64,000 nucleotides of DNA. Source: Stachybotrys elegans. Lineage: Eukaryota > Ascomycota > Sordariomycetes > Hypocreales > Stachybotryaceae. The DNA lies in NCBI GenBank assembly GCA_020746835.1, contig JAGPNK010000005.1:1-64000 (forward strand), in the 5' to 3' direction. Shown in pieces: positions 52,302-62,879 of the stretch (positions are counted from its first letter, which is position 1; each line of letters opens with the position of its first letter). The notes beneath the pieces were generated by a model. That model saw only the letters and a list, made by a program, of their open reading frames with translations. It was not told where the DNA came from and ran no database searches. A program made the position numbers and the translations under genes.

Positions 52302-54764
52302 ATGAAAACCCTATCAGACCAACAGCTCAAGTCTCTGGCTGGAGAGTATTTTGCGCCAGAGGGTCTCTATCAGTTCACCAAAGCCCTGCCCTTCCTCGGC
52401 ACCCTGGAATGCAACACTTCAGAATTAATCGCTGGCCAGTGGACTGAGGTCGTGGTCGACTACACTGTCGGTGCAAGCGGCCTGGCCGACGGAGCCTGGA
52501 TCAAGGGTACTTTTAAGTTTTACTCTGATTGGGCGCTCTTCCAGACCTCGGACCCTCGCCAGGACAACTACATCTCGGCGGAGTATGTCCCAGGGCCCTT
52601 GCATCCCAACCAAAGGCCCGCTACGGTGCAATCTCTGGCTGTGCGCTTTGACCAGAAAGGCCATGAGAGGCCCTTCCAAAAAGCCATCATCATTGATATC
52701 GTTGATGGCTACATGAACCCCGGTGATCGAATCGTTGTTCGTATCGGTGACCGCAGATGGGGTGCTCGAGGCACCCGTGTGCAGACCTTTGTGGAAGAGA
52801 GTTTCAAGATGAGATGGTACATCGACCCGGTTGGAACCTCGAGGTTTGCGCCCATCAAGCCAGACATCGAGTTTCCAATCTTCCCAGGGCCGGCTGCGAA
52901 AGTGAAGGTCATCGCGCCGCGGGTAGTAAGGCCTGACGTGTCGATACCAATCCACATTCATCTCGAGGACGTCTGGGGAAACGCGACGGCAAATACCGAA
53001 GGATTAATCGCACATGTTTCCATAAGCAAACATAAGTCCGCGGAGAGTGTTTGGGAACAGGAGCTTCCTTTCCCGACGCAAGGTTGGACCGTCATAAGTA
53101 CCGAGGCCACCATCGGTGACGAAGCCGATTTTAAGATCGTCGTGGATGTTCGCCGACAAGGAGAGACCTCCATTATTCTGAGTTCTACTGAGAACATCAC
53201 CACTTCCACTTCAATCCCCGTCTCTCGTCCGTTATTTGCCGATCTTCACGTACACTCGGACGATACCGTTGGGACCAACTCGACGACCTACAACTTCTCA
53301 TACGCCCAGCAGATCGCAGGGTTGGACGTGGTTGGCTACACAGCAAACGACTTCAATGTAACCAAGAAACGTTGGGACACAACTCTTGGTATTATCCGAA
53401 AAGTCAATGCCGACGGGAAATTCGTCGTCTTTCCAGGAACCGAATGGTGCGGCAACTCTGCGGCTGGAGGCGACCACAACGTTGTCTTCCTCGACGATCC
53501 TGCCAAGACGGACAAAGCGGAGCACGCACCCGAGTTTCCCTTCGATAAGAGTGGCAACGTGGCACGGAGCTTCGAGTGGAACGAAGATGGGCCTGCTGAG
53601 CTTGTGCCCGGAGCATGGCCACTTGATGAAGTATATGCGACATATGCACACTCGCCGGAGAATCATCTTCTGATCCCCCATGTTGGAGGACGGCGAGCCA
53701 ACTTAGCGTGGCATCACCCTCGATTAGAGCGTCTGATTGAGATTGGCAGTGCCTGGGGACATTTTGAGTGGTTCTTGCGAGATGCTATCGAGCGTGGCTG
53801 GAAGCTTGGCGTCAGTGCCAATTCGGATGAGCATCGGGGGCGTTGCGGTGGCGGCGTGCCGGGTACCGCGGTGTTTGGTACAAAGGGCGGATTAACCGGT
53901 GTTTGGGCAGACGAGCTGAGCTGGAAGACGGTCGGAAAAGCCTTGCGAGCTCGGCGAACGTTCGCTACAACGGGAGAAAGACTCGTCGGACTGCTTACTA
54001 CGGCAAATGGAGAGTTCATTCAGGGTGACGAGATGAACGTCGAAGCTGGAACGATCGTCACCTTGGCGTATAAACTCTATGGCACAACGTCGGGTTTCTG
54101 CTCGGTAGAAGCCTGGGATGCGACGGGCCGTATTCTTGACCGCAATATCCAGCAAGAAACAGAGAACGCAGCCTCCAGTCCTGCACGAAAGAAGGTCCGG
54201 GTCAAATGGGGAGGTGCTCGTCTCTACGATCGATACCGCGAAGCTGCATGGCAAGGCTCTATTCTGCTTGATGGGGCTGAGATTGACAGCATCAAGCCTA
54301 TTGGGGGTGTAATCGACAACCCTGAGGATGTAGTTCGAAAGGTCTCCTCCACCCAGATCATCTTCAACACCCGTACAAGCGGAGACTTCGACGGTGTGGA
54401 TATCTACTTCAATTCTAGACGCGATGCTTTTTCCTCTGTAAGTGTCACAGGAACGCTGGGAGGATACGTCAAGGTTGGGGACGCTCTTGCTGGAAACCCG
54501 CACAAGGCACAGCCCGAGTTCAGCTTGGTTGTTAGTCGTGACGATCTCAGCACAGGTCAACAGCAGCTGGTCAATATCAAGGGTGGCGCAGAGCTGGTGG
54601 TTTCAGTGGAAGGCCTGCTGGATGTAGAACTACCCTCCAGGGTTGAAGGTGAGTTGGCCATTGCTGGGGGGCTTTCTGGTGGGCAGAAAGCAGTTTACAT
54701 TGTTGGGAGGGATGACAGCGGTGCTAAAGTAATCACAAGCCCGATCTTTATTCAGTATTTGTAA
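52302..54764 (+). CDS. DUF3604/PHP-like metal-dependent hydrolase, intronless
   Basis: The ATG at 52302 gives 820 residues without introns. The N-terminal 300 residues are beta-rich and include GYMNPGDRIVVRIGDRRWGARGTRVQTF, a block characteristic of DUF3604 proteins. The PHP-type core follows: FADLHVHSDDTVG (H-x-H metal pair), GLDVVGYTAND, FPGTEWCG, GGDHNVVF, HVGGRRANL, and SDEHRGRCGGGVPG near the end. The domain superfamily binds two or three metals and hydrolyses phosphoesters or related bonds. Most DUF3604 proteins I know are bacterial; a single long exon among multi-exon neighbours fits acquisition from bacteria, but that is inference. No signal peptide is seen. The substrate is unknown. 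Confidence 0.82.
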   Translation: MKTLSDQQLKSLAGEYFAPEGLYQFTKALPFLGTLECNTSELIAGQWTEVVVDYTVGASGLADGAWIKGTFKFYSDWALFQTSDPRQDNYISAEYVPGPLHPNQRPATVQSLAVRFDQKGHERPFQKAIIIDIVDGYMNPGDRIVVRIGDRRWGARGTRVQTFVEESFKMRWYIDPVGTSRFAPIKPDIEFPIFPGPAAKVKVIAPRVVRPDVSIPIHIHLEDVWGNATANTEGLIAHVSISKHKSAESVWEQELPFPTQGWTVISTEATIGDEADFKIVVDVRRQGETSIILSSTENITTSTSIPVSRPLFADLHVHSDDTVGTNSTTYNFSYAQQIAGLDVVGYTANDFNVTKKRWDTTLGIIRKVNADGKFVVFPGTEWCGNSAAGGDHNVVFLDDPAKTDKAEHAPEFPFDKSGNVARSFEWNEDGPAELVPGAWPLDEVYATYAHSPENHLLIPHVGGRRANLAWHHPRLERLIEIGSAWGHFEWFLRDAIERGWKLGVSANSDEHRGRCGGGVPGTAVFGTKGGLTGVWADELSWKTVGKALRARRTFATTGERLVGLLTTANGEFIQGDEMNVEAGTIVTLAYKLYGTTSGFCSVEAWDATGRILDRNIQQETENAASSPARKKVRVKWGGARLYDRYREAAWQGSILLDGAEIDSIKPIGGVIDNPEDVVRKVSSTQIIFNTRTSGDFDGVDIYFNSRRDAFSSVSVTGTLGGYVKVGDALAGNPHKAQPEFSLVVSRDDLSTGQQQLVNIKGGAELVVSVEGLLDVELPSRVEGELAIAGGLSGGQKAVYIVGRDDSGAKVITSPIFIQYL

Positions 54765-55726
54765 CTTAGTTGTTGGATATTGTTCTTATCGTTACTCATC
54801 CCTTTCTTCTCTCTTACGACGGCTTCGCCTGGTAATGTCTGGTGAGCGACTATCTACCGAGAGGCCAAAGATTGACTCCACTGAAATTCCCTATTGGGGC
54901 CGAGACATTGCATGTGGCCAACGGTGCGTTGCTTCTTCTCGACTCTCGGAAGTGGTGTGTCAGCTCGCCCAAGGTGCGGAGGTAATCCTTCACCAGGTTT
55001 GCTGTCCACGTCGGCAGATAACGAGATTAAACAATCATACTTTGACGTTTGCTACAATATGAATTTATATAGGGGGCTCACATAAGCCAATGCTCTGCGG
55101 GCGCTCACGCTGAACTGGCGAATCGAGCTTGTACCTCTAACTTATGTGACGCTTCGATAAGCGCTTGCGAGATCTATCTCGATGGCTGAATGTGTATTGT
55201 GGCTTACATACATGGATGGAGGGGCTGCCACATGCATCTCAAGCCAATATATGTGCGGCTAAGGTTTATTGCATCGCAGAATATACCCCAAAGCATACAA
55301 CCTGCAGCTGGGCTGATTTGCAACGTCACATACCGAGAAGCATGTAACTTGCGGCTGGGGAGGTCTATCTTGTGACTCCTCAGGCTTGGAACCAAGTCAA
55401 CCACTGGATTATTTATACGGTCCTGAGTGTTCTTATCGATGCTCGATGGATATATATTGGATCACCCATCACCGTGTCGGAGGGCCATTTCACCAGCACT
55501 CTCGATGTTGTCCATCTCAAGAAAACCAAGCGCATTTCTCCTCTTATTTTTAACACTTCATCTTGACCGGCATTATGGTATTCACACTTAGTTGCAACGG
55601 AGGCAGCCTCTTCAGCCTCATAACTTCGGCAAGTTCCGGCGCGTCCCCTCTATGACCAGAACGACAATCTTGTGTTTTCCCTGGGTCCTGGACAGTTAGT
55701 CCCCGATGTTTCTTTCGCGGTAACAC
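54765..55726. other. Intergenic, no gene seen
   Basis: About 960 bases with short frames only. The sequences CTGCAGCTGGG (near 55303) and TTGCGGCTGGG (near 55350) are weak direct repeats. Confidence 0.55.
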
Positions 55727-56924
55727 ATGAAACTCTTCCAATCTCCAGACGTTCCTCAGTGGAACTTTCCGCAAGACATCAGCATCAACCCTGGTGATGC
55801 GCTTCTCTTTGTAGGAGATCTCGGCCAGACAAAGGCAACTGTCTTCATGAGCGGCCAAGACAACTACACCTTTGACCTTGTCCGCAACCTCCCCGCCAAT
55901 ACCCCCTTAGAGAGCGCCGGCTTGGCAGCCCATTCCGACGATTACCTTCCCCGGATGCTTGCGCTTGCCCATGAGCACGCCCTTATGGGAAGCACGAAAG
56001 AGCAGTTCCACAAAGCATTGGCCGAGAGCGACATCAAGAATACTGCGAATCTGCAGAAGCTCACCAATGGGCAGTTCAAGGCTGTCAATGCTGCCAATGC
56101 CACGGTGCAGCTCCAGGGCGATCAATCTGTGGCTGAAGACCAGAGTCAGTTTGACGAGGCTGCGATGCTGGCTTGTTCATTCAACACTAGGCTTGCTGCA
56201 ATGGCCAATGCCCAGGACCCCAATTCCTATGACATCAGTACCCCGGAAGGACAATTGGATATAATAAACAACGTCGCCCTCAAACTCTTCAACTGGTATC
56301 ATGTCAATATGGGTCCATATCTCACCACAGTCAAAATGTCTTGGAATGGTTTCAAGAATAATTACAGCACGGCAACTATCCAGCACGATGCTATGAGCGA
56401 TGTATTTCAGTCTCTCGCGCTCCCTGAGTCGGCTTTGACGCAGCTGCTCGGGGCAGCCAACTCATTCGTGGCACAAATGCGAGGCATTTCGTCCAAGATT
56501 GGGGACAAAACACGCGCGAACGCCAAACTCGTCAAATTTTTTAGCATCCAGCCGCCTCTGGGTAGTCTCAATCTGCCTCATGTGACCAAGATGAGGATGA
56601 TATACTGCCAATTTAATGATGCCACGTCGGCGTGGACCTCTGGCTGCGCGTCTGGGCCAAACTATACGCTCAGCATCAATGCATTTGCCCTTGACTGTGA
56701 GCTCAATTCACAGATTGTCCATTTGGTCTACGACAAATGGTGAGCTCAATTCACAGACTGTCCATTTGGTCTACGACAAATGCAAGAATCACATCCTACA
56801 AGCGGCTGAGACAAGCCTGGCAGAGATTGGTGCTTCCGGGCTAAACGAGGACACGAGCCCAATCAGTGTCCCTGGGCCTACCCCTATTGGAGTATTACCA
56901 GGCCCTTTCCGCAATGTCATATGA
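55727..56924 (+). pseudogene. Unknown protein frameshifted by a 43-bp tandem duplication
   Basis: Not recognised. The frame from the ATG at 55727 reads 338 codons to a TGA at 56741. That stop lies at the start of the second of two 43-bp copies (56697-56739 and 56740-56782, one mismatch). Because 43 is not a multiple of three, the frame shifts; the other frame reads on to 56924 for about 50 further sensible codons (KNHILQAAETSLAEIGASG). The gene's ancestor was thus probably longer. The protein has a PQWNFPQDISINPGDALLFVGDL opening, then mostly helical Asn/Gln/Ala-rich sequence with no transmembrane helix or catalytic motif. The truncated form may still be made. A 40-nt GT-AG intron inside the duplication could in theory restore the frame, but it is very short. 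Confidence 0.65.
56697..56782 (+). repeat. 43-bp tandem direct duplication
   Basis: Each copy starts GTGAGCTCAATTCACAGA and ends TCTACGACAAATG. The copies are adjacent with a single T/C difference at position 19, so the event is recent. Confidence 0.97.
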
Positions 56925-57504
56925 ACCAACAGTCAGAGCAGATTCAGAAGGAATTTTTATCTATTGGTTGCGAGCTCATGCGAATAGCAAGGGTACTCGC
57001 CATTCCCTTGTTGCCACCTATGCAAAGGACTGACTACCCGTTTTCCCTATGTGGTGAGACGAATTTGGTATTGTTCTGGACTTCTAGGTTAAAGCGTTAG
57101 TAAATCATCTTGCACTAATCAATACGGTTTTCTGGGCTAATCGAACAGAACTAACATATGACGAGTAGTCAAGTCCTAAAACATTTCATTTTACTTATCT
57201 GGCTCTCCCTCTTTTTTTTTCTTTCTTTTTTTTTCTCAGTCTGTGATGCAGTACTTGGTTGATCTAGGAAGAGCTGCATGAGAATCAAGGGACTCGTGGG
57301 TCTGCATCCAGTGACGCTTCTTTATTGTTGGCCACCAACTTTGCACAGAGGTGCCGAGAGAATAAGAAGAAAGAGGAAGACAGCCAAGAGCTTATTGTGT
57401 TTTTATTTTTTTCCATTTTTATTTTATTTTGTCAATCGGATAATGAGGTACTAAGTCCGCAATGCAGGACTAATCATCAAGGTACTTGACTTGCGCTAAT
57501 AACA
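56925..57504. other. Intergenic with poly-T tracts
   Basis: T-rich runs at 57207-57237 (CTTTTTTTTTTCTTTC type) and 57395-57431 are the main feature and may be nucleosome-depleting promoter elements of the PARG gene. No coding frame. Confidence 0.6.
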
Positions 57505-58659
57505 ATGGCCAATCCCGATCGCAGCAAACGTCATCTTGCACACCTTCACAAATACACTGGGCAAAAGTCCAACTGCATCCCGCCTTCGCTCTCTCAAATT
57601 TATCTTATACATCTAGAAATAATGGGACGGACTGAGCCGTCAACGAGGCCACCGCCCGCCGCTGCTCGGCGCGATGCCCGAGCCAAAAGGGCCAAGGCCA
57701 CCATTAACCAGGTCATCCCGTCTCTCCTCACCACCCACCCTCGTGCCAAAAACGGCATCGACGCAGCGAGGCTAATTGTCGATATCCCTCCGAATAATTC
57801 GAGCTCTGGTTCGAAGGGTACGCCTGGCGGTCAAGACAGCGCTCGGCGCAATAGGCTCATGGTCGCCGACACGCTGACCGCTGCTCGCCGTGCGATGGCC
57901 TCATCCGAAGCACCTGGCCAGGATGTACCCAAGACTGCCATTTTGAACATGGCATCGCCGCTATCGCCCGGTGGCGGCTTCTTGAATGGCGCAAGCAGTC
58001 AGGAGGAATCCCTCTGCATGCGCACGACGCTATTGCCCTCGCTGAAGGACGAGTACTATCGGCTCCCAGAGCTCGGGGCCATATTCAGTCCCGACATCAT
58101 GGTGTTTCGAGATGAAGACTCGTACGAAATATTACCAAAGGGAGAGCGATGGTTCGTGCACTGCATCAGCGCTGCTATGCTACGGAACCCCGAGCTGGAT
58201 CACGACGATATGGGGAGGGCTACGTACGCCAATGACCAGGATCGTCATGTAGCGATGCAGAAAATGAGGATGGTGATGCGCATATGCGAGGCTCAGGAAA
58301 TCAAGAAGGTGGTATTGGGGGCATGGGGCTGCGGCGCATACGGGAACCCCATCAATGAGATTGCAGCGGCCTGGAAGAAAGTTCTCATGCCCCGTCGGGA
58401 CCCCAAGGGCAAGGCAAAAAAGGAGACATGGCCAGGAGTCGAGGAGGTCATTTTTGCCATCAAGGATCCCGGCATGGCGAGTGCATTTGCAGTAGCATTT
58501 GGGGATGGGCTGGAAGAGGCGGAGGAGGAGGATGGGGAGGAGCAGGAAGCGGGTTCAGTCGATGAGGAAGAGCTTGGGGTGGACGATCAGGAGAGTGAAC
58601 ATGCAAAAGTGCTGGCGCGAATTGAAGAAATGCGGCAGCGACTTGCGAGGACCGCATGA
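57505..58659 (+). CDS. Poly(ADP-ribose) glycohydrolase, microbial-type PARG catalytic domain
   Basis: A single exon of 384 residues from the ATG at 57505; the ATG at 57622 (MGRTEPS) would give 345 and begins closer to the conserved domain. The PARG signature GGG-x8-QEE is present exactly as GGGFLNGASSQEE, with both catalytic Glu. It is preceded by AILNMASPLSPGG and followed by LCMRTTLLPSL and the macrodomain-like LGAWGCGAYGNP (diphosphate loop). It removes ADP-ribose chains from proteins or hydrolyses related ADP-ribosyl bonds. A basic Arg/Lys/Ala-rich N-terminus (DARAKRAKA) may direct it to the nucleus. The C-terminal 60 residues are acidic (EEAEEEDGEEQEAG) and end in a short helix. Confidence 0.9.
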   Translation: MANPDRSKRHLAHLHKYTGQKSNCIPPSLSQIYLIHLEIMGRTEPSTRPPPAAARRDARAKRAKATINQVIPSLLTTHPRAKNGIDAARLIVDIPPNNSSSGSKGTPGGQDSARRNRLMVADTLTAARRAMASSEAPGQDVPKTAILNMASPLSPGGGFLNGASSQEESLCMRTTLLPSLKDEYYRLPELGAIFSPDIMVFRDEDSYEILPKGERWFVHCISAAMLRNPELDHDDMGRATYANDQDRHVAMQKMRMVMRICEAQEIKKVVLGAWGCGAYGNPINEIAAAWKKVLMPRRDPKGKAKKETWPGVEEVIFAIKDPGMASAFAVAFGDGLEEAEEEDGEEQEAGSVDEEELGVDDQESEHAKVLARIEEMRQRLARTA

Positions 58660-59486
58660 AGGGGTCCATATGGTGGAGCCTGAATTGGGACGGCAGCAGA
58701 GCGTATGACTGAGGGTTAAAAATAACGACACTCAGCGCAACCAGCCAAGGATGAAAGAAGTCGGTAAAGATGGAAGAAGGGCAATTTTGGTTGAGTGGTG
58801 GGTTGGTGAAGGGATGGAAGATGGGGGCCAGTGTAAATAATCACGCACCCATCTGGTGCAGATACACCAAATTATTATATAAAGCATCAAGGGATTTCGC
58901 CGGCGGAAGGGAGTATTTGTACCGGGTCCGGTTGGGGGCCATTTCTGTTGATGCTTTGAGGTGCTTTTATCATACCTGATTGATAGGCTCTAGGGTAAGA
59001 CTGAGTGGATAAGGTTAAGGTGCTGGAAGGATTGCTGCGCCCGCAAGGATTATGCATGACGCCGTCGAAAAGGGCAACAACTCAGCCTGCATAATGAAAA
59101 GTCCAACACGTAAGTGCCGCGTGTCTTGGGACGCCAAACGCCGGCGGGAATCGTCTGACGTCTGACAGGCTTGGCCGAGGTAGAAAAGTGACGACTTTGG
59201 CTTGGCGTCAATACTGCTTGTTGGTTGTTGGTAGGGCCCGGGCCTATCGATAAGGTGCCGCGCCCAAAATCTGGAAGTGGCTTGGCTGGCCTGTTCTTTC
59301 CCTGTGCCGCTCAGCCCATCCCATTCACAAAAGAGAGGCCATTTCCCCTGCCGCCGCCTCCTGTCGCTCTCCTCTGTCAAACACACGCCGCACACATCAT
59401 TGTCTGTCCCCTTTCACCATCGTCGACCTTCTTCCTCCGTAGGCCTCCCAGACATCGCACGTGTCAACCCCCCGTCGCGCGGCAGC
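58660..59486. other. Intergenic, no gene seen
   Basis: About 830 bases between the PARG and acyl-CoA synthetase genes. Only frames in the 5' leader of the latter are present. A pyrimidine-rich stretch at 59340-59450 precedes the ATG. Confidence 0.55.
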
Positions 59487-61733
59487 ATGGCGCAACCATC
59501 ATCTTGGGCATCCGGCCCTCTGCCCACGTACCTGGTGAACAAGCCGCCTTTCAGCGTCCCTGTGCCGGGATACGATCCTGTCCCCGGCGAGACGGTGCCC
59601 CGGCGCCACCCGTCTGCCGTTGATGGCCTCCTCACGCGACCAGCCGAGGATGTCCACACTGTGTTTGACATTGTGCGACGCGCCGCGCGGCTCGAGCCCA
59701 ACAGGAATGCCGTTGGTTGGCGCCGCAGAATCAAGCTGCACCGGGAGACCAAGAAGATCAAGGCCAACGTGGGTGGAGAGGTCAAAGAGGTCGGCAAGGA
59801 GTGGCAGTACTTTGAACTGTCGGGCTTTCAGTTCCTCACTTACAAGGAGTATGAGACTCAGGCCTATCGCATAGGATCAGGCTTGCGCCACTTGGGACTG
59901 ACCGACAAGTCCAAGCTGCATCTCTTTGCCAGCACAAGGTCAGTAACGCCTCCAGCTGCTACAGCCTCATCACTCTTCTCACCTGCCGCAGCGCACAATG
60001 GATCGCCATGTCCCACGGCTGCGCCACGCAGAACATCCCCATCGTCACTGCATACGACTCCCTCGGCGAAGCAGGCGTCGAGCACACGCTGTTGCAGTCG
60101 CAATGTACGGCCATGTACGTTGACCCCCATCTGCTCAAGACAGCAGCCGGGCCGCTTCGCAAGTCCAGCGTCAAGACAGTCATTGTCAACGAAGATTCGG
60201 TGTTTGCAGATGGACACGAAATCGCAGCCTTCAAGGCGGAAAACCCACAGTTTAACGTCATCAGCTTTGCCGAGCTGGTGAGACTTGGCGCCGAGAACAT
60301 GGTGGAGCCCGCCCAGGTGAAGCCCAGCGACTTATACTGCATCATGTACACCTCTGGCTCTTCAGGAATGCCGAAAGGAGCCTGCATAACCAACGAATCC
60401 ATCGTAGCCGCTGGTAAGTTATGCCTATCCTGTAAGAACAAGTTCTCACTGACATGGTGCAAGTTGCTGGCGCATACGCCTGCGTCGGAAGTTGCGTCAG
60501 TCCCGACGACGTCCTCCTTTCCTACCTTCCGTTAGCACATATTCTCGAAATGGTCCTCGAGTACTTAGGCATGTTCGTCTGCGGCACCATCGGCTATGGA
60601 AATCCAAAGACCCTGGCCGACGTTTCTGTGCGCAACTGCGCCGGCGACATGCGCGAGCTACGTCCTACTATCATGGTCGGAGTACCACAGGTCTGGGAGA
60701 CGGTGAAGAAGGGCATCATCACCAAGGTTAATGCCTCTGGTCCCTTGGTAAGCAATGTCTTCTGGGCCGCCTACAAGTTCAAGGACTTTACGAGCCGCTG
60801 GGGGTTGCCAGGTGCCGCCCTTGTCGACAGTCTCGTGTTCAACCAAGTGCGCAAGCAAGCCGGCGGACGCCTCCGTATCACCATGAACGGAGGGAGTGGC
60901 ATAGCCCCCGAGACCAGGAACTTCATCTCGCTCGTCATGGCCCCTATGCTTCTGGGCTACGGCCTCACTGAGACGTGCGCCATGGCTTCTCTCGGTTCAC
61001 CGCTTGAGTTTACCGACTCCATTGGCCCGCCGCCTCCGTCGGTCGAGGTCAAGCTCGTTTCAGTACCTGAGCTGGGGTATTTCACTGACCAAACACCACC
61101 ACAAGGTGAAGTCTGGGTTCGAGGGCTTCCGGTCATCAAGAGCTACTACAATGACCCCGAGGAAACGAACAACGCTATCACGCGCGATGGATGGTTCAAA
61201 ACGGGCGACGTGGGAGAGTGGGACAGCAATGGGCACCTGCGCTTGATTGATCGCGTCAAGAATCTGATCAAGATGCAAGGCGGCGAGTACATTGCCTTGG
61301 AAAAGCTTGAATCTGTCTATCGCGGCGCCCAAACAATAGCCAACGTCATGATCTATGCCGACGAGCGACTCACGCGACCCATTGCGCTCGTTTGGCTAAA
61401 TGAGAGAACGATGCCTGGCTTTGCAAAGGAAATGGGCATTCCGGAGCACGACATGACCACGAGCAAGGATATTCGCAAGTTTGTTCTCGCGGATCTACAG
61501 GCCACGGGTAGGGCGGCAGGTCTGGCCCCCATGGAGATTGTTACTGGCGTTGTCGTCACTGATGTTGACTGGCTGCCTCCAAGCGTAAGTACTTACCCTT
61601 ACCCTTTTGGAAGACAATAGGTGCTGACTGAGCGTTGCAGGGTCTTGTCACGGCAACAATGAAGCTGAACCGTAGGGCCATCAAAGAGAGGTTTCACGAC
61701 AAGATAGAAGAGACAATTAAGACGGTTTCTTGA
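59487..61733 (+). CDS. Long-chain fatty acid-CoA ligase (Faa-like acyl-CoA synthetase)
   Basis: Exons 59487-59938, 59992-60413, 60464-61584 and 61641-61733 (2088 nt, 695 residues). It activates fatty acids to acyl-CoA with ATP through an acyl-adenylate. Visible motifs are the P-loop-like YTSGSSGMPKG (A3), LLSYLPLAHILE (A4), LLGYGLTETC (A5 region), DGWFKTGDVGEW and RLIDRVKNLIKMQGGEYIALEKLE (A7/A8, the FACS signature of long-chain enzymes), and a catalytic Lys near the end (TATMKLNRRAIKE, A10). The ATG at 59487 starts the well-conserved N-terminal extension. The length fits yeast Faa1/Faa4-type enzymes (about 700). The C-terminus (KTVS) is not a PTS1, so a cytosolic, ER or lipid-droplet location is more likely than peroxisomal. 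Confidence 0.94.
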
Positions 61734-62186
61734 ATGGGGTGGGTTGGATGTTGAGACTATGCGGCCAGGTTTAGATTACATTGTACAAGTATTTATACTG
61801 ACGGAAATGGGGGATGAGGTATTTATGGGCAATGACACGCAGAGGAATTTGATTATAATACGAACATCTTGTTGCCCACATCGGGAACCTACTCCGCAGC
61901 ATATATCACCACATGCCGTGATCGACAGGCAGCGGGGAGCTTGGTTTGTAAGAATCCATTCTCCTATTACTTTTACCCACTGCTTACGCCAAGACGTGCA
62001 TGAGCGGAGCATGGGACCTGATCTGGAATACGACTTGGAATACGACGACATAAGTTGCTATCTCGTCATGATAGCATGTATGATAGTATGGGGCGCTCGC
62101 CAGACTACAAAATGCTCGTGACCCCAAATCTGATAGGACTATCTGACAACCGCTCAACCCTTCACACTTCATTCTAATCTTGCAGC
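61734..62186. other. Intergenic, no gene seen
   Basis: About 450 bases between two plus-strand genes with no supported feature; CTTGCAGC just before 62187 lies in the leader of the next gene. Confidence 0.6.
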
Positions 62187-62687
62187 ATGTCTCACGTATC
62201 GCCCGAGGTCGCTCTGGCCATTACACGCCAAAAGGCTCGCTACGCCCGGTACGCAGACACAAAGCAGTGGGATAAATGGGCTGACCTCGCCCTCCCGGAC
62301 GCCACAATGGCCTACCTCCTCACCGACGGCAAACCCCTAGCCATGGGGCCCCAGCTCACCGTCTGGGACAGCAGCAAGGCCTCGGCGGCATTTTTCGAGA
62401 AATTCTTCCGGAGCATGGAGTCGCTGCACAACATTGCGCCTGGAGATTTCGAGGCCGTCGCGCCGGACGAGGTCAAGGCCATTTTCGGCTTCGAGGACCA
62501 GGTCTTGTCGGCGCATCTGCCGTGGTTGCTGGAGATCAGGGGTGGCGGGTATTACTATGAGACGTGGAAGCTGGTGGATGGGGAGTGGTATATAAAGGAG
62601 TTGAGGATGAGGCGCACGTATCAGAAGGAGTCGCTGTTGGTTCAGGTTGGGGTTTGGGTGGCGAAGTTGCTTGACATTAGCATCTAA
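62187..62687 (+). CDS. SnoaL-like (NTF2-fold) protein
   Basis: A single exon of 166 residues. The pattern ITRQKARYARYADTKQWDKWADLALPDATMAYL is the standard opening of SnoaL_4-type domains (a helix with R-Y-x-x-x-x-D, then W-x-x-x-x-x-L). The curved sheet follows: AIFGFEDQVL, RGGGYYYETWKLVDGEWYIKELRMRRT. The family includes polyketide cyclases, dehydratases such as scytalone dehydratase, and many proteins of unknown role. There is no biosynthetic neighbour that would tell the substrate. The C-terminal LVQVGVWVAKLLDISI is a hydrophobic tail. Confidence 0.85.
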   Translation: MSHVSPEVALAITRQKARYARYADTKQWDKWADLALPDATMAYLLTDGKPLAMGPQLTVWDSSKASAAFFEKFFRSMESLHNIAPGDFEAVAPDEVKAIFGFEDQVLSAHLPWLLEIRGGGYYYETWKLVDGEWYIKELRMRRTYQKESLLVQVGVWVAKLLDISI

Positions 62688-62879
62688 GATGGGAGACAAG
62701 AAGAGAAGTATGGAATAGTGGCATGAGAAGTTAACTAGGAGCTATACCTGGACTACATTACACAGACAAAAGAAAAGGGTGATAACCAAACCAGATTTGG
62801 CCCTCAAAGAACGTTGGGCCTGATGAAAAATACAACTACTCCACTCGTACGTAGAATTGCCTCGGAAATAGGCACGCGA

